A stretch of DNA of 64,000 nt from an uncultured Bacteroidales bacterium (GTDB taxonomy: Bacteria; Bacteroidota; Bacteroidia; Bacteroidales; Muribaculaceae). Each line of letters opens with the position of its first letter. The first letter of the stretch is position 1. The notes below the pieces were generated by a model. The model searched no databases. It was not told the DNA's origin and was given only the letters and a program-made list of their open reading frames with translations. The DNA lies in contig CADCFN010000007.1 in assembly GCA_902800715.1 (NCBI GenBank), positions 114,988 to 178,987 of the forward strand. The letters are read 5' to 3'. Shown here one piece after another: positions 42,348 through 52,412 of this stretch. The translations under genes and the position numbers were made by a program.

Positions 42348-43289
42348 ATGGTGGAAATCATCAGATATGACGCCACAATGGCAGCACAATGGAACGAGTT
42401 GGCACGGCTATGCCGCAACAGCACGTTCCAGCACCAGCGCGGTTACATGGATTACCACAGCGACAGGTTTACCGACTGCTCGCTCATCGCCTTGCACAAC
42501 GGCAAGCCGCGTGCCCTGTTACCCGCCAATGTTGACGGCGACACCCTGTGGTCACATCGCGGACTCACCTTCGGCAGCTGGCTGGTGCCGCCCAAGCACT
42601 TTGACGTCACCGTCATGATTGAGGTCATGGATGCCACCATCGCCTGGATGAAGGACAATGGCCTCAAGCGGTTGGTTTACAAGGCTGTGCCCCACATCTA
42701 CCACCGCTACCCGTGTGAGGAGGACCTGTATGCCCTGTTCAGGCACCATGCGTCACTCATCGAGACCAACATCTCCACCACCATCGACCTGTCGTGCCCC
42801 CTACCGCTGGACCGCGGCAACAAGAGCGGAGCCAATGCAGCCCGCAAAGCCGGCATCACCGTTGGACCCAGCGAGGACTGGCAGCAGTACTGGCACCTGC
42901 TCTCGTCGCTGCTCGATGAGCGCTATGATACCCGCCCCGTCCACACACTCGACGAGATACTGCTGCTGCAAAGCCGTTTCCCCGACGACATCCGCCTCTA
43001 CACCGCTACGCTCGACGGCGAACTGCTGGCTGGCGTGGTGATGTATCTGTCGGCACCGGTTGCACACTGCCAGTACATCGGTGCATCGCCCCGGGGCAAG
43101 GAGAGCAAGGCGCTCACCCTGCTGTTTGACTACCTGATTCAGGAGAGCACGCGCCTCGGGTACCGCTATTTTGACTTCGGTATCTCCAACGAGGACCACG
43201 GGCGCTACCTCAACGAGGGGCTTGTGCAGCAGAAATCCCGTCTGGGAGGCCGCGGCATCGTCTATAACACCTTCGAAATCACATTATAG
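42348..43289 (+). CDS. FemAB/GNAT-like acyltransferase
   Basis: 313 residues. The architecture is that of FemAB-related GNAT proteins. A first acetyltransferase-like half contains FQHQRGYMDYHSDRF and LPANVDGDTLWSHRGLTFG. A second half contains LYTATLDGELLAGVVMYL, QYIGASPRGKESKALTLLFDYLI and the family end YFDFGISNEDHGRYLNEGL. Relatives attach amino acids or acyl groups to peptidoglycan or exopolysaccharide. The next gene, a Wzx-like flippase, begins at the base after this stop, so a role in glycan decoration before export fits. Confidence 0.85.
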   Translation: MVEIIRYDATMAAQWNELARLCRNSTFQHQRGYMDYHSDRFTDCSLIALHNGKPRALLPANVDGDTLWSHRGLTFGSWLVPPKHFDVTVMIEVMDATIAWMKDNGLKRLVYKAVPHIYHRYPCEEDLYALFRHHASLIETNISTTIDLSCPLPLDRGNKSGANAARKAGITVGPSEDWQQYWHLLSSLLDERYDTRPVHTLDEILLLQSRFPDDIRLYTATLDGELLAGVVMYLSAPVAHCQYIGASPRGKESKALTLLFDYLIQESTRLGYRYFDFGISNEDHGRYLNEGLVQQKSRLGGRGIVYNTFEITL

Positions 43290-44723
43290 TTGGGCAAGCA
43301 AGGCAACATATCACGCATGGCGATGAAGGCGATGGGCATCTTTGGCGGTGTCCAGGTGATGGGCATCATCTGTTCCATCATCCGCACCAAGCTAGTCGCC
43401 ATGTGGATCGGTCCTGTCGGCACGGGACTGTTCGCCTTGTTCAACAACGCCCTCGAGATGATATCCACGGGCACCAACCTGGGCATCCGTTCCAGCAGCG
43501 TGCGCGACATCTCACAAGCCGCCGACGAGCGCGACACCAGCCTGATTGCCCGCATGGTGACCGTCGTGCGCAAGTGGTCGTTGTGGCTCGGTTTGGCTGG
43601 CGCCTTGCTCACCCTGTCGTTGGCCCCTGTGCTGAGCCAGCTCACCTTTGGCGACACGACCCACATCTGGGGATTTGTCGCCCTGAGCGTCGCTGTGCTG
43701 CTGCAAGCGCTCACCAATGGCGAATATGCCGTGTTGCAGGGCACCGCCCACCTCAAGCGCTTGGCGAGCGTCACGCTTTGGGGCACCATCGTGGGACTGG
43801 CGGTGTCTGTGCCGCTGTTCTATCTGCTGCGTGAGCGCAGCATCGTGCCGTCGATCATCGCCTATGCGGTCGCGCTGGCAGCCTTCGCCTGGGTGTTCCG
43901 CAACCGCGAGTATCCTGCCGTGGCGATGACCCGCAGCGAGACGTTTGACATGGGCAAGGGCTTCGTTAGACTCGGCATCTACATGACACTGGGCAACTTT
44001 GCCGCACAACTCGCCACTTACGCCTTCACCGCCTGGCTCAACGTCAAGGCAGGAACTGCCGAGGTGGGTTTCTATCAAGCCGGCTACACCCTCATCAACA
44101 AATACACGGGGCTGATTCTCACCGCCCTGGGCATGGAATACTATCCCCGCCTTGCCAAGGTGGTACACAGCCGCTTGAGGCTGCGTGCCTTCATCTCCCA
44201 GGAAATTAACGTCGCCATCACCGTGATGGCGCCCATCGTAGCAGCATTCATCCTGCTGAGGGAATTGGCGGTGTGGATTCTCTACACGCCCGAATACAAC
44301 GTCATCCTCACCTTTGTCTCGTGGGGTATGGTCGGCACCGTGCTGCGCACCCTCTCGTGGTGCCTGGCATTCACCATCCTCGCCAAGGGCGACGGCAAGA
44401 CCTATCTGTGGACCGAGGTGACGAGCGCGGTCATCAACCTGGTGCTCAACATCCTGTTCTACCAGTGGTGGGGACTCACGGGCCTGGGTATTGCCTTCCT
44501 TGTCTCCTATCTGCTCTACACCCTCATTGTCGCTGTCGTCTATTTCAAGATTTACCGCCTGAGCGTGTCGCCCGCCAGCCTATATAACCTGCTGTGGACG
44601 CTCGCCGTGGCATCGGCAGTAATGGTTGCCATGGAAACCGGACACACCGTCATCGCCGCCCTCATCACCGTCGTTAGCACCGCCTTCGCCATCCGTCAAA
44701 TCATCGCCCTCTGGAAACGATAA
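43290..44723 (+). CDS. Polysaccharide flippase (Wzx/MATE-like O-antigen translocase)
   Basis: 477 residues if started at the TTG at 43290, which abuts the previous stop codon; the ATG at 43317 gives 468 and is equally possible. About 12-14 transmembrane helices. The N-terminal pattern KLVAMWIGPVGTGLFALFNN is characteristic of O-antigen translocases, as is the mid-protein KAGTAEVGFYQAGYTLINKYTG. It moves undecaprenyl-linked glycan units across the inner membrane. It forms a two-gene unit with the FemAB-like gene. Other Wzx/Wzy machinery is not adjacent. Repeat copy B follows immediately. Confidence 0.9.
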   Translation: MGKQGNISRMAMKAMGIFGGVQVMGIICSIIRTKLVAMWIGPVGTGLFALFNNALEMISTGTNLGIRSSSVRDISQAADERDTSLIARMVTVVRKWSLWLGLAGALLTLSLAPVLSQLTFGDTTHIWGFVALSVAVLLQALTNGEYAVLQGTAHLKRLASVTLWGTIVGLAVSVPLFYLLRERSIVPSIIAYAVALAAFAWVFRNREYPAVAMTRSETFDMGKGFVRLGIYMTLGNFAAQLATYAFTAWLNVKAGTAEVGFYQAGYTLINKYTGLILTALGMEYYPRLAKVVHSRLRLRAFISQEINVAITVMAPIVAAFILLRELAVWILYTPEYNVILTFVSWGMVGTVLRTLSWCLAFTILAKGDGKTYLWTEVTSAVINLVLNILFYQWWGLTGLGIAFLVSYLLYTLIVAVVYFKIYRLSVSPASLYNLLWTLAVASAVMVAMETGHTVIAALITVVSTAFAIRQIIALWKR

Positions 44724-44731
44724 AACGCACT

Positions 44732-44862
44732 ATGCTCGCTGCGCTCGCAGTTTAGAGTTTAGGGTTTAGAGTTTAGAGAGGCTCCGCATCCGATTTGCCG
44801 CACTCGATTTGCCTCACGCTAAGGCGCTAAGACGCTAAGATTTATATTTGGCATCCGATTTG
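44732..44862 (+). repeat. Dispersed intergenic repeat, copy B
   Basis: It starts ATGCTCGCTGCGCTCGCAG nine bases after the flippase stop. Four AGTTTAG/GGTTTAG heptamers and GGCTCCGCATCCG follow, then CACGCTAAGGCGCTAAGACGCTAAG and a second GGCATCCG. The rest of the 413-base gap holds an AT-rich stretch, a CTTTGCGGCTTCGCGGCTTGGCG run near 44895 and the greA promoter. Confidence 0.88.
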
Positions 44863-45004
44863 TATTTGTTGTATTTGTTTTCTATATTATAAAACTTTGC
44901 GGCTTCGCGGCTTGGCGAGGGAAGGGATTCTATAGGATTGGGGCTAGAACACCACGGTCATCGGTTAAATTTTAATAAAAAGCGGTGTTTTTATTAACAT
45001 TGTG

Positions 45005-45036
45005 TTGTTCTATTTCAAATAAAATATATACCTTTG
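45005..45036 (+). promoter_or_regulatory. Promoter of greA
   Basis: TTG at 45005-45007, 21 bases, TACCTTTG at 45029-45036. The leader is about 95 nt. Confidence 0.65.
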
Positions 45037-45136
45037 CATTGTTAAACCAAAGTATTAACCTTGAGGGATCTCAACAATGACATTGAGATTCTTCTAATTT
45101 TTTGAATCTTAAAAATTTAGAAACACAGTATTTAGC

Positions 45137-45607
45137 ATGGCTATTACTTACATGACACAGGAAGGCTACGACAAGAAGATGGCCGAACTCGCCCATCTCG
45201 AAAACGTAGAACGCCCCGAGGTTGTCCGCGCCATTGTTGAGGCTCGTGACAAGGGTGACCTTTCAGAGAACGCAGAATATGATGCCGCCAAGGAGCGCCA
45301 GGGTATGCTGGAGGCTAAGATTGCCGAGCTTAAGACTTTGATTGCTTCGGCCCGCATCATCGATGAGAGCAAAATCACTACCGACGAAGTGCAGCTGCTC
45401 AACAAAGTGACTATCAAGAACGTCAAGTCGAAGGCACAAATGACCTACACGCTCGTTACCGAGACCGAGGCCAACCTGCGTGAAGGCAAGATTTCCATCA
45501 CCACCCCGATTGCCAAGGGCCTGCTGGGCCACAAGGTGGGCGACATCGTTGACGTACAGGTTCCTGCCGGATTGATGAAGTTTGAAATCCTCAAAATCGA
45601 AGTATAA
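45137..45607 (+). CDS. greA: Transcription elongation factor GreA
   Basis: 156 residues. The N-terminal coiled-coil finger runs from MAITYMTQEGYDKKMAEL to about residue 75 and carries the acidic tip motif ARDKGDLSENAEYDAAKE. A FKBP-like C-terminal domain ends GDIVDVQVPAGLMKFEIL. It rescues backtracked RNA polymerase by stimulating transcript cleavage. It is first in a two-gene operon, with the HIT gene starting five bases after its stop. Confidence 0.96.
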   Translation: MAITYMTQEGYDKKMAELAHLENVERPEVVRAIVEARDKGDLSENAEYDAAKERQGMLEAKIAELKTLIASARIIDESKITTDEVQLLNKVTIKNVKSKAQMTYTLVTETEANLREGKISITTPIAKGLLGHKVGDIVDVQVPAGLMKFEILKIEV

Positions 45608-45611
45608 CATC

Positions 45612-46001
45612 ATGGCAACTATTTTCAGCAAAATCGCCGCTGGCGAGATTCCCTGTTACAAGGTAGCCGAGGACGAGCACTACTTTGCATTCCTCGACAT
45701 CAACCCCATGGCCAAGGGCCACACTCTGGTGATTCCCAAGCACGAGGTGAACTACATGTTTGACCTCGACGAGGAGGAATATGCAGGACTGTGGGCGTTT
45801 GCCCGCAAGGTGGCTATGGCACTCGAGCAGGCTGTGCCCTGCAAGCGCATCGGTGTAGCCGTGCTGGGTATGGAAGTTCCCCACTGCCACATCCACCTGG
45901 TGCCACTGCAGACCGAGAAGGACATGAAGTTTGGCAACAAGGTGAGCGTTCCCGCCGAGGAGATGCAGGCCATTGCCGACGCTATCGCAGCCAAGATGTA
46001 A
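45612..46001 (+). CDS. HIT-family nucleotide hydrolase/transferase
   Basis: 129 residues from the ATG at 45612; the frame extends back into greA. The histidine triad HCHIHLVP is present near residue 93, and the N-terminal pattern FSKIAAGEIPCYKVAED is typical of Hint-type proteins. These hydrolyse nucleoside phosphoramidates or dinucleoside polyphosphates in the cytoplasm. The close spacing after greA is shared by many Bacteroidales. Confidence 0.94.
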   Translation: MATIFSKIAAGEIPCYKVAEDEHYFAFLDINPMAKGHTLVIPKHEVNYMFDLDEEEYAGLWAFARKVAMALEQAVPCKRIGVAVLGMEVPHCHIHLVPLQTEKDMKFGNKVSVPAEEMQAIADAIAAKM

Positions 46002-46029
46002 GGCTGACGCCTTCAAGTTAGCTCTACAG

Positions 46030-46059
46030 GGTGCTTGTCTGATTATTCAGACAGGCACC
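46030..46059 (+). terminator. Terminator of the greA-HIT operon
   Basis: A 13-bp stem GGTGCTTGTCTGA / TCAGACAGGCACC (one G-U pair) with a four-base loop, then TTGGTTT. Confidence 0.8.
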
Positions 46060-46091
46060 TTGGTTTACTTCATGGATTTGTAGTACCTTTG
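46060..46091 (+). promoter_or_regulatory. Promoter of the BASS transporter
   Basis: TTG at 46060-46062, 21 bases, TACCTTTG at 46084-46091, directly after the terminator stem. Confidence 0.65.
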
Positions 46092-46119
46092 CGGGAACTT
46101 TTAATAAAACCGACAGACG

Positions 46120-46965
46120 ATGAACACGATTTGGATTGTATTGCCCATTCTCACACTGCTGATGTTTGAGTTGGGCCTAAACCTTAAGATTGAAGATTTC
46201 AAACTGTTTAAAACACGCCCCAAGCCCGTTTTGGCAGGACTTATCGGGCAAATCATCATCCTGCCTATTCTGGCATGGTTGATTGGCAAGGCCTTCGGTC
46301 TGGAGGCTATTTTCCTCATTGGTTTTGTGCTGATTGCCTGCTGTCCCGGCGGCAGCTCGTCGAACGTGTTCTCGATGCTCGCCAAGGGCGACGTCGCCCT
46401 GTCGGTGTCGCTGACGGCGTGCAGCAGCATCATCACACTGGTGACTGTGCCCTTCATCATGGAATGGGTCACCACGTCGGTGGGCAGTGCCGTGCAGGTA
46501 CATCTGCCTGTCGGCAAGCTGGTGATGCAGAACCTCGTGCTCATGTTCTTGCCTATCGCGGTGGGTATCGCAGTGAAAAAGAAATGGGCTACGGCAGCCG
46601 ACAAAATGCACAATTTCCTGTCGCGCATCGCCTTCCCGGCGCTTATCTTCCTTGCCACCGTGTTCTTTATCCAGAACCGTGACGCCATCATCGACAGTTT
46701 CGGCCAGCTTGGCTTGAGCATCAGCGTGCTCATCCTGCTTGCCATGGGCAGTGGCGCGCTCTTGTGCCGCACCATGCGACTGACAGGCACGGAACGTCGC
46801 ACTATCGTCATCGAAGTGGGCATGCAGAACGCCGCCCAAGCCATTGCCATCGCCAGCAGCCCGCTGGTGTTCAACAATGACGTCATCGCCATCCCAGCCA
46901 TCATCTACGCCCTGATGATGAACGTCATCCTCATCACCTATGTCGCCATCGTCAAGCGCCGCTAA
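46120..46965 (+). CDS. Bile-acid:sodium symporter (BASS) family transporter
   Basis: 281 residues, about nine to ten helices. FELGLNLKIEDFKLF in TM1-2 is the family opening. VLIACCPGGSSSNVFSMLAKGDVALSVSLTA carries the conserved cross-over Gly/Ser/Asn region. EVGMQNAAQAIAIA is the second sodium-site motif. Bacterial BASS proteins import or export organic anions such as bile salts, pantoate or keto acids; substrate cannot be set. The 2H phosphoesterase gene begins 15 bases after the stop. Confidence 0.92.
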   Translation: MNTIWIVLPILTLLMFELGLNLKIEDFKLFKTRPKPVLAGLIGQIIILPILAWLIGKAFGLEAIFLIGFVLIACCPGGSSSNVFSMLAKGDVALSVSLTACSSIITLVTVPFIMEWVTTSVGSAVQVHLPVGKLVMQNLVLMFLPIAVGIAVKKKWATAADKMHNFLSRIAFPALIFLATVFFIQNRDAIIDSFGQLGLSISVLILLAMGSGALLCRTMRLTGTERRTIVIEVGMQNAAQAIAIASSPLVFNNDVIAIPAIIYALMMNVILITYVAIVKRR

Positions 46966-46980
46966 ACCGCCAAAACGCCT

Positions 46981-47517
46981 ATGCAAAGCTACATAGAAAT
47001 CAAAGTGCCCATCCGATGGGAAGAGCCCTGGTTTGAAGACCTCAGGGATATGCTAGACGGCGTCAACATCAGGTGGCAACGTGGCTATTACCACATCACG
47101 ATGGCGTTCTTGGATGATTCACCCCGCGGTGTTGACCTGATTACTGGCCTCAACAACAGGCTACATCAGACCACAGCACCCACGATTACCTTTGACAAGC
47201 TGGATGCCTTTGCCACGGGCGGTGGACGCCGCCAGGTCATCCACCTGACCACCACCAAAGCCCCTGCCGGCTTCCTCGCTCTCGTCGAGGACATCCGCAG
47301 TCACTTCAAGGCCAAGGGCTGCACCATCCAGTCAGCCTTCCGCCTGCATGTCACCTTAGGGCGCGTTGATGACCCCAGGATGAACGTCCGCAAGCTGCTT
47401 GATATCATCAGCGAGGTGGATTTACCTGCCACAACGCTCACCCTGCGCGATGTGGAGTTCCGCATCTTCCGTGGCAAGACACTCGCCACCTGGAAACTCC
47501 CCCACTCCAACGCGTGA
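46981..47517 (+). CDS. 2'-5' RNA ligase-like 2H phosphoesterase
   Basis: 178 residues with the two hallmark tetrapeptides, HITM (near residue 38) and HVTL (near residue 120), of the 2H phosphoesterase fold. Members act on 2',3'-cyclic or 2'-5' phosphodiesters of RNA or nucleotides. It shares a transcript with the BASS transporter. A truncated and frameshifted copy of this gene lies at 733-906, so the genome once held at least two. Confidence 0.88.
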   Translation: MQSYIEIKVPIRWEEPWFEDLRDMLDGVNIRWQRGYYHITMAFLDDSPRGVDLITGLNNRLHQTTAPTITFDKLDAFATGGGRRQVIHLTTTKAPAGFLALVEDIRSHFKAKGCTIQSAFRLHVTLGRVDDPRMNVRKLLDIISEVDLPATTLTLRDVEFRIFRGKTLATWKLPHSNA

Positions 47518-47561
47518 GCAAGGGAAAAGCCTAAAACTTTTTATCTGGAGAGACGACCTTA

Positions 47562-48017
47562 CTAGTTCTTGAACCAGAGGTCATAGTAGTGGGATTCCTC
47601 TTTGGCAAAATTGCCGCCGCCCTTGGTGCGGTGGTGCCATGCCGCCTCGTTATCCCACATTGAGGAAGCGACTTCGTTGTTTCCTTTTTTTATAGATGAA
47701 ATATACCTCCAAGCGTGAACCAGCCGTTCCTCGCGGTAAAGGCCGCTCCAAGTCTTAGAGATTCTCAACATCTGATTGGGAGGCAAAATGGCGACAAGGC
47801 AGCTGTCAGCGCTATAATGGGTAGTAACGCTATCGCTTTCGATGATGTCATAACCCTGATAGGACGAAGCCATGATTTCCTTGTAGAACGTGACTGTCAC
47901 GGTATCGCTGGTGATGTTGTGGATATTGTATTCCACCGACGACATCGTGTCACACGACACGAGCCCCAAAAAGATGACAGCGGCACCTAGCCACAAGGAT
48001 ATGTTGAAAAATCTCAT
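47562..48017 (-). CDS. Hypothetical lipoprotein
   Basis: 151 residues. The lipoprotein signal ends LVSC at Cys22. The mature part begins DTMSSVEYNIHNITSDTVTV and looks like one beta-rich domain (TVTVTFYKEI, CLVAILPPNQMLRISKT), ending with aromatic YYDLWFKN. I recognise no family. Probably periplasmic or on the outer-membrane inner leaflet. It converges on the 2H gene with 44 bases between and no clear terminator. Confidence 0.7.
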   Translation of the reverse strand: MRFFNISLWLGAAVIFLGLVSCDTMSSVEYNIHNITSDTVTVTFYKEIMASSYQGYDIIESDSVTTHYSADSCLVAILPPNQMLRISKTWSGLYREERLVHAWRYISSIKKGNNEVASSMWDNEAAWHHRTKGGGNFAKEESHYYDLWFKN

Positions 48018-48186
48018 ATTTGTTTTATGATAGTTACATCATTATAAACGGACACACTACCCGAAATCTTGCCTCAACCACAGAAATTCAGTGCTTACTT
48101 TATCTAACCGGCATGCTGCAGAAGGCCGAAATCGTTAATAAACCTTATTGTTGAGGAGGATGGCATGGGAATTGCGGGAAAATTTG

Positions 48187-48194
48187 TATCTTTG
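48187..48194 (+). promoter_or_regulatory. -7 box of parE
   Basis: TATCTTTG, 34 bases before the ATG at 48229 and inside the longer open frame. It therefore supports the later start. Confidence 0.5.
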
Positions 48195-48228
48195 CAAGTT
48201 AAAAAACGCAGATATTACAACTGAAAGA

Positions 48229-50214
48229 ATGTCACAAGACAAAGAGAATCCAATCATAGAGGAACCCGCCGTGGATGCGGGCCAACAGCAGGCGAGCGAC
48301 TTTGGCGGATATGAGAAGCTGATTACGCTCTCGCCGCGCGAACACATCCGTCAGCGCCCCGGTATGTACATCGGCAAGCTGGGCGACGGCTCACAGAACG
48401 ATGACGGTGTCTATGTCCTCATCAAGGAGGTCATCGACAACAGCATTGACGAGTTCAACACGGGCTACGCCAAGCCTACCATCGACATTGACGTGGTAGA
48501 TGGCACAGTGACCATCCGCGACTACGGACGCGGCATTCCCCTGGACCAGGTCAAGGCGGCATCGTCCAAGATGAACACCGGTGCCAAGTATGACACGCAG
48601 ACCTACAAGCGTTCCGTCGGCCTGAACGGTGTGGGCATCAAGGCGGTGAACGCCCTGTCCACCGAGTTCTACATCCGCAGTGTGCGCGACGGGCAGTGCT
48701 CATCGGTCACCTATCGCGAGGGCGTTGCCAAGGAGGAGAGCGGCATCGTCCCCGCCAACGAAGGCGAAGAGAACGGTACGCTCGTGCGCTTCAAGCCCGA
48801 CAACACCATCTTTAAGAACTATGAGTTCCGCGAGGAAATCATCGAGCAGATGGTGAAAAACTACTCATACCTGAACACGGGCTTGACGCTCATGTTCAAC
48901 GGCAAGAAGTATCACTCGCGCAACGGTCTGAGCGACCTGGTGAAGGAGAACATGACCAACGACCCGCTGTACCCGCTGATGCACTTCACAGGCGACGACA
49001 TCGAGGTGGTCATCACCCATGCCGCCCAGTTGGGCGAGGAGTTCTACTCCTTTGTCAACGGTCAGCACACGACTCAGGGCGGTACCCACCAGAGTGCTTT
49101 CCGCGAGGCGCTGTCGAGGACCATCAAGGAATTCTATGGCAAGAACTTCGAGTACAGTGACATCCGCAACGGCATCGTCGCTGCTATCAGCATCAAGGTC
49201 GAGGAACCCGTCTTCGAGTCCCAGACCAAGATTAAGCTGGGCAGCAGCATCATGTGGAAAGACGGTCCCACCATCTACAAGTTCATCAACGACTTCATCA
49301 AGCGTGAACTGGACAACTACCTGCACAAGGCGCCCGAGACCGCCGAAGTGCTGTTGAAGAAAATCCAGGACAACGAGCGCGAGCGCAAGGCGATTGCCGG
49401 CGTGAGCAAGCAGGTGCGCGAGAACGTCAAGAAGGCTGCGCTGCACAACGACAAACTGCGTGACTGCCGCGTCCACTTCAACGATGCCCGTGCTCCCAAG
49501 GACAATGATCGCCGCGGCGACAGCTCGATTTTCATCACCGAGGGTCTGTCGGCGAGTGGCTCCATTACCAAAATCCGCGACGTGGAAACCCAGGCCGTGT
49601 TCTCGCTGCGAGGCAAGCCGCTGAACACCTTCGGTCTTGACCCCAAGAAAGTCATCACCAACACCGAGTTTGCCCTGCTGCAAGCAGCACTCAATATCGA
49701 GGACGGCATCGATGGCCTGCGTTACAACAAGGTCATCATCGCTACTGATGCCGATGTTGACGGCATGCACATCCGCCTGCTGCTGTTGACCTACTTCCTG
49801 CAGTTCTGCCCCGAACTCATCAAGACGGGTCACCTGTACATCCTGCAGACACCGCTGTTCCGCGTGCTCAACAAGAAAGATGCCAAGCGCAAGACCCGCA
49901 CTACCAAGCGCGAAGCCAAACCGCAGAAGGTAGAAACCTACTACTGCTACAGTGACGAGGAACGTCTGGCTGCCCTCGACAAACTTGGCGAAAACGCCGA
50001 AATCACGCGATTCAAAGGTCTTGGTGAGATTTCGCCTGACGAGTTCAAGGACTTTATCGGTCCCGAGATGCGTCTCGACCGCGTGCAGCTGCGCAAGGAA
50101 GACTCAGTGAAGCAGATGCTTGCCTTCTTCATGGGCAAGAATACCATGGAGCGCCAGGCATTCATTATTGACAATCTAGTGAACGAGGACGATGAAGACA
50201 TCACAGTGCATTGA
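48229..50214 (+). CDS. parE: DNA topoisomerase IV subunit B (ParE)
   Basis: 661 residues from the ATG at 48229, preceded by GAAAG. GHKL ATPase motifs are [25 protein letters not shown] and [17 protein letters not shown]. The transducer has the QTKIKLGSS segment. TOPRIM motifs are [13 protein letters not shown] and [14 protein letters not shown]. The C-terminal tail is [17 protein letters not shown]. With ParC it decatenates daughter chromosomes. The form matches Bacteroidota ParE, not GyrB. parC is not in the window. coaD overlaps its 3' end by 23 bases. Confidence 0.93.
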   Translation: MSQDKENPIIEEPAVDAGQQQASDFGGYEKLITLSPREHIRQRPGMYIGKLGDGSQNDDGVYVLIKEVIDNSIDEFNTGYAKPTIDIDVVDGTVTIRDYGRGIPLDQVKAASSKMNTGAKYDTQTYKRSVGLNGVGIKAVNALSTEFYIRSVRDGQCSSVTYREGVAKEESGIVPANEGEENGTLVRFKPDNTIFKNYEFREEIIEQMVKNYSYLNTGLTLMFNGKKYHSRNGLSDLVKENMTNDPLYPLMHFTGDDIEVVITHAAQLGEEFYSFVNGQHTTQGGTHQSAFREALSRTIKEFYGKNFEYSDIRNGIVAAISIKVEEPVFESQTKIKLGSSIMWKDGPTIYKFINDFIKRELDNYLHKAPETAEVLLKKIQDNERERKAIAGVSKQVRENVKKAALHNDKLRDCRVHFNDARAPKDNDRRGDSSIFITEGLSASGSITKIRDVETQAVFSLRGKPLNTFGLDPKKVITNTEFALLQAALNIEDGIDGLRYNKVIIATDADVDGMHIRLLLLTYFLQFCPELIKTGHLYILQTPLFRVLNKKDAKRKTRTTKREAKPQKVETYYCYSDEERLAALDKLGENAEITRFKGLGEISPDEFKDFIGPEMRLDRVQLRKEDSVKQMLAFFMGKNTMERQAFIIDNLVNEDDEDITVH

Positions 50215-50686
50215 CAACGAGGGAAAACGCATAGCGTTGTTCCCCGGCTCGTTTGACCCCTTCACCCGCGGCCACGAGTCCATCGTGAGAAGGGCGTTAC
50301 CCCTGTTTGACAAATTTGTTATCGCCATCGGCGTGAACGCCGACAAACGGTCGTTCATGTCCATGGAACAGCGCAAGGCGTTGATTGAGGACGTCTTCAA
50401 GGATGACCCGCGCATCGAGGTCATTTCCTACAGTGGGCTAACCGTGGACGTGGCGCGTGAGGTGGGCGCAAAGTTCATCGTACGCGGCGTGCGCCTTATC
50501 CAGGACTTTGAGAACGAGAAGCACCTGGCTGAGGTGAACCGAGATATCTCGGGCATCGAGACCATCCTGCTCTATACCCTGCCCGAGTATAGCCACATCA
50601 GCAGCAGCATCGTGCGCGAGCTGTATCGTTACGGCCAGGACGTGAGTGTCTACCTGCCTGAGGGGGTTAAGCTAGAGAAAATTTAA
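50192..50686 (+). CDS. coaD: Phosphopantetheine adenylyltransferase
   Basis: 164 residues. It transfers AMP from ATP to 4'-phosphopantetheine in coenzyme A synthesis. The nucleotidyl-transferase motif is [17 protein letters not shown], the second motif [12 protein letters not shown]. The only in-frame start is ATG 50192, inside parE, which gives about 11 residues more than usual at the N-terminus. Translation coupling to parE is likely. Confidence 0.95.
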   Translation: MKTSQCIDNEGKRIALFPGSFDPFTRGHESIVRRALPLFDKFVIAIGVNADKRSFMSMEQRKALIEDVFKDDPRIEVISYSGLTVDVAREVGAKFIVRGVRLIQDFENEKHLAEVNRDISGIETILLYTLPEYSHISSSIVRELYRYGQDVSVYLPEGVKLEKI

Positions 50687-50769
50687 TCGCAAAAGAAAGA
50701 TATTATTGAAGATTTAGAAACCATAAAAGCAATAGCTGCAATAGAATACATTTTATATAGGGTTTTATC

Positions 50770-52407
50770 ATGAGAAAGATATTATTTGTTGCCGGGTTAT
50801 CGCTGGCGCTGACAATCACTGTTTCGGCACAGCGTTCAATGCCTCAGGCACTGCAGAAGCTGTTGAATGCCGAGTATGCCATCTCGACGCTCTATGTGGA
50901 CACGATTAACGAGGACAAACTCGTCGAGGAAGCCATCAAGGGTATGCTCGAGAGTCTGGACCCGCACTCGTCCTATACCGACGCCAAGGAGACCAAGGAA
51001 CTTGAAGAGCCCCTGCAAGGCGAATTCAGCGGCGTGGGCATCCAGTTCAACATGAACAAGGATACCCTCTACGTCATTCAGACGATACCCGGTGGTCCCA
51101 GCGAGCGCGTAGGTGTGCTGGCAGGTGACCGCATCATCTATGTGAACGACACGACCATCGCCGGCGTGAAGATGAAGAACAGCGATATCCAGAAGCGCCT
51201 GCGCGGCAAAAAGGGTACCAACGTCACCATCAAGGTGAAGCGTCCCGGCGTGAAAGACCTGATCACCTTCCGCATCACACGCGACAACATCCCCCTGCAC
51301 AGCATCGATGCAAAATACATGCTCGATGAGCGCACGGGCTATCTGCGCATCTCTCGCTTTGGTGCTAAAACCCATGAAGAGATGATGGATGCCCTGAAGG
51401 AACTCAAGAAGCAGGGCATGACACAACTCATCATGGACTTGAACGATAACGGAGGCGGATACCTGAATGCCGCCATCGACATGTGCAACGAGTTCCTGGA
51501 CCACGGTCAGCTCATGGTTTATACCGAGGGCGAGAACTCACCCCGCAACGAGGCTAACGCCAACGGTTGGGGCAACTACAAGACCCTGCCCATGGTCGTG
51601 ATGGTTAACCAGTACTCGGCATCGGCAGCCGAAATCTTTGCCGGCGCCATGCAGGACTGGGACCGTGCCGTGGTGGTCGGCAGACGCACCTTCGGCAAGG
51701 GACTGGTACAGAGGCCATTCAAGTTTGATGACGGTTCGATGATGCGACTGACCGTCGCACGCTACTACACCCCGAGCGGACGCTGCATCCAAAAGCCCTA
51801 CAGCCGCGGCGACAAGAAGGCCTACGAGAAAGAGCTGCTCGACCGTTACAACGAGGGTGAGTACTACAGCCTGGACAGCATCCAGTTCAACGACTCATTG
51901 CGTTACACGACCCGCATCAATGGCCGTACCATCTACGGCGGTGGCGGCGTGATGCCCGACATCTTTGTACCCGTTGACACTACCGAGTATTCCACCTACT
52001 ACCGCGACATGACCGCCAAGGGCATCCTCAACCAGTATGCCATCAAGTATGTGGACAAGAACCGCAAAGCCATCAGCAAGCAGTTCAAGACCGTGAAGGA
52101 CTTTGACAACGGTTTTACCGTGACTGACGAGATGATGCGTGACTTCATCGCCATGGGCGAACAGGACAGCGTGAAGTATGACGAGGAGAAATACCGCACC
52201 AGCGAACAGTTACTCAAGGACATCATCAAGGGACTGATTGCCCGTGACGTCTATGGTGACCAAAGCGCTTACAGTGTCATCATCAACCACCGCAACCGCG
52301 ACTTGCAGGCTGCTATCGCAGTGCTTAACGACCCCGAGCGTTTCCAGCGTCTGCTGCGCGAAGGCAACCCTGAGTATGAGCGGCTGGTGAAGAAAAGCGA
52401 GAAATAA
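50770..52407 (+). CDS. S41-family C-terminal processing peptidase
   Basis: 545 residues with signal peptide (about 1-20, TVSAQ). A PDZ domain occupies about 80-170 (GEFSGVGIQFNMNKDTLYVI, GVLAGDRIIYVN). The catalytic core has DLNDNGGGYLNAAIDMCNEF, the Ser in QYSASAAEIFAGAMQ and the Lys in RRTFGKGLVQ, giving a Ser-Lys dyad. It trims periplasmic proteins. The C-terminal 130 residues are helical, as in Bacteroidota members. A 9-bp tandem array begins a few bases after its stop. Confidence 0.94.
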   Translation: MRKILFVAGLSLALTITVSAQRSMPQALQKLLNAEYAISTLYVDTINEDKLVEEAIKGMLESLDPHSSYTDAKETKELEEPLQGEFSGVGIQFNMNKDTLYVIQTIPGGPSERVGVLAGDRIIYVNDTTIAGVKMKNSDIQKRLRGKKGTNVTIKVKRPGVKDLITFRITRDNIPLHSIDAKYMLDERTGYLRISRFGAKTHEEMMDALKELKKQGMTQLIMDLNDNGGGYLNAAIDMCNEFLDHGQLMVYTEGENSPRNEANANGWGNYKTLPMVVMVNQYSASAAEIFAGAMQDWDRAVVVGRRTFGKGLVQRPFKFDDGSMMRLTVARYYTPSGRCIQKPYSRGDKKAYEKELLDRYNEGEYYSLDSIQFNDSLRYTTRINGRTIYGGGGVMPDIFVPVDTTEYSTYYRDMTAKGILNQYAIKYVDKNRKAISKQFKTVKDFDNGFTVTDEMMRDFIAMGEQDSVKYDEEKYRTSEQLLKDIIKGLIARDVYGDQSAYSVIINHRNRDLQAAIAVLNDPERFQRLLREGNPEYERLVKKSEK

Positions 52408-52412
52408 TCATT

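Noticed and set aside
44890-44935. CTTTGCGGCTTCGCGGCTTGGCG run taken as a possible RNA or recombination site
   Set aside because: Only one such run is seen in the window and it forms no convincing hairpin; likely part of the decayed edge of repeat copy B.
48865-49833. 322-residue minus-strand frame opposite parE
   Set aside because: A shadow frame inside a conserved topoisomerase gene.
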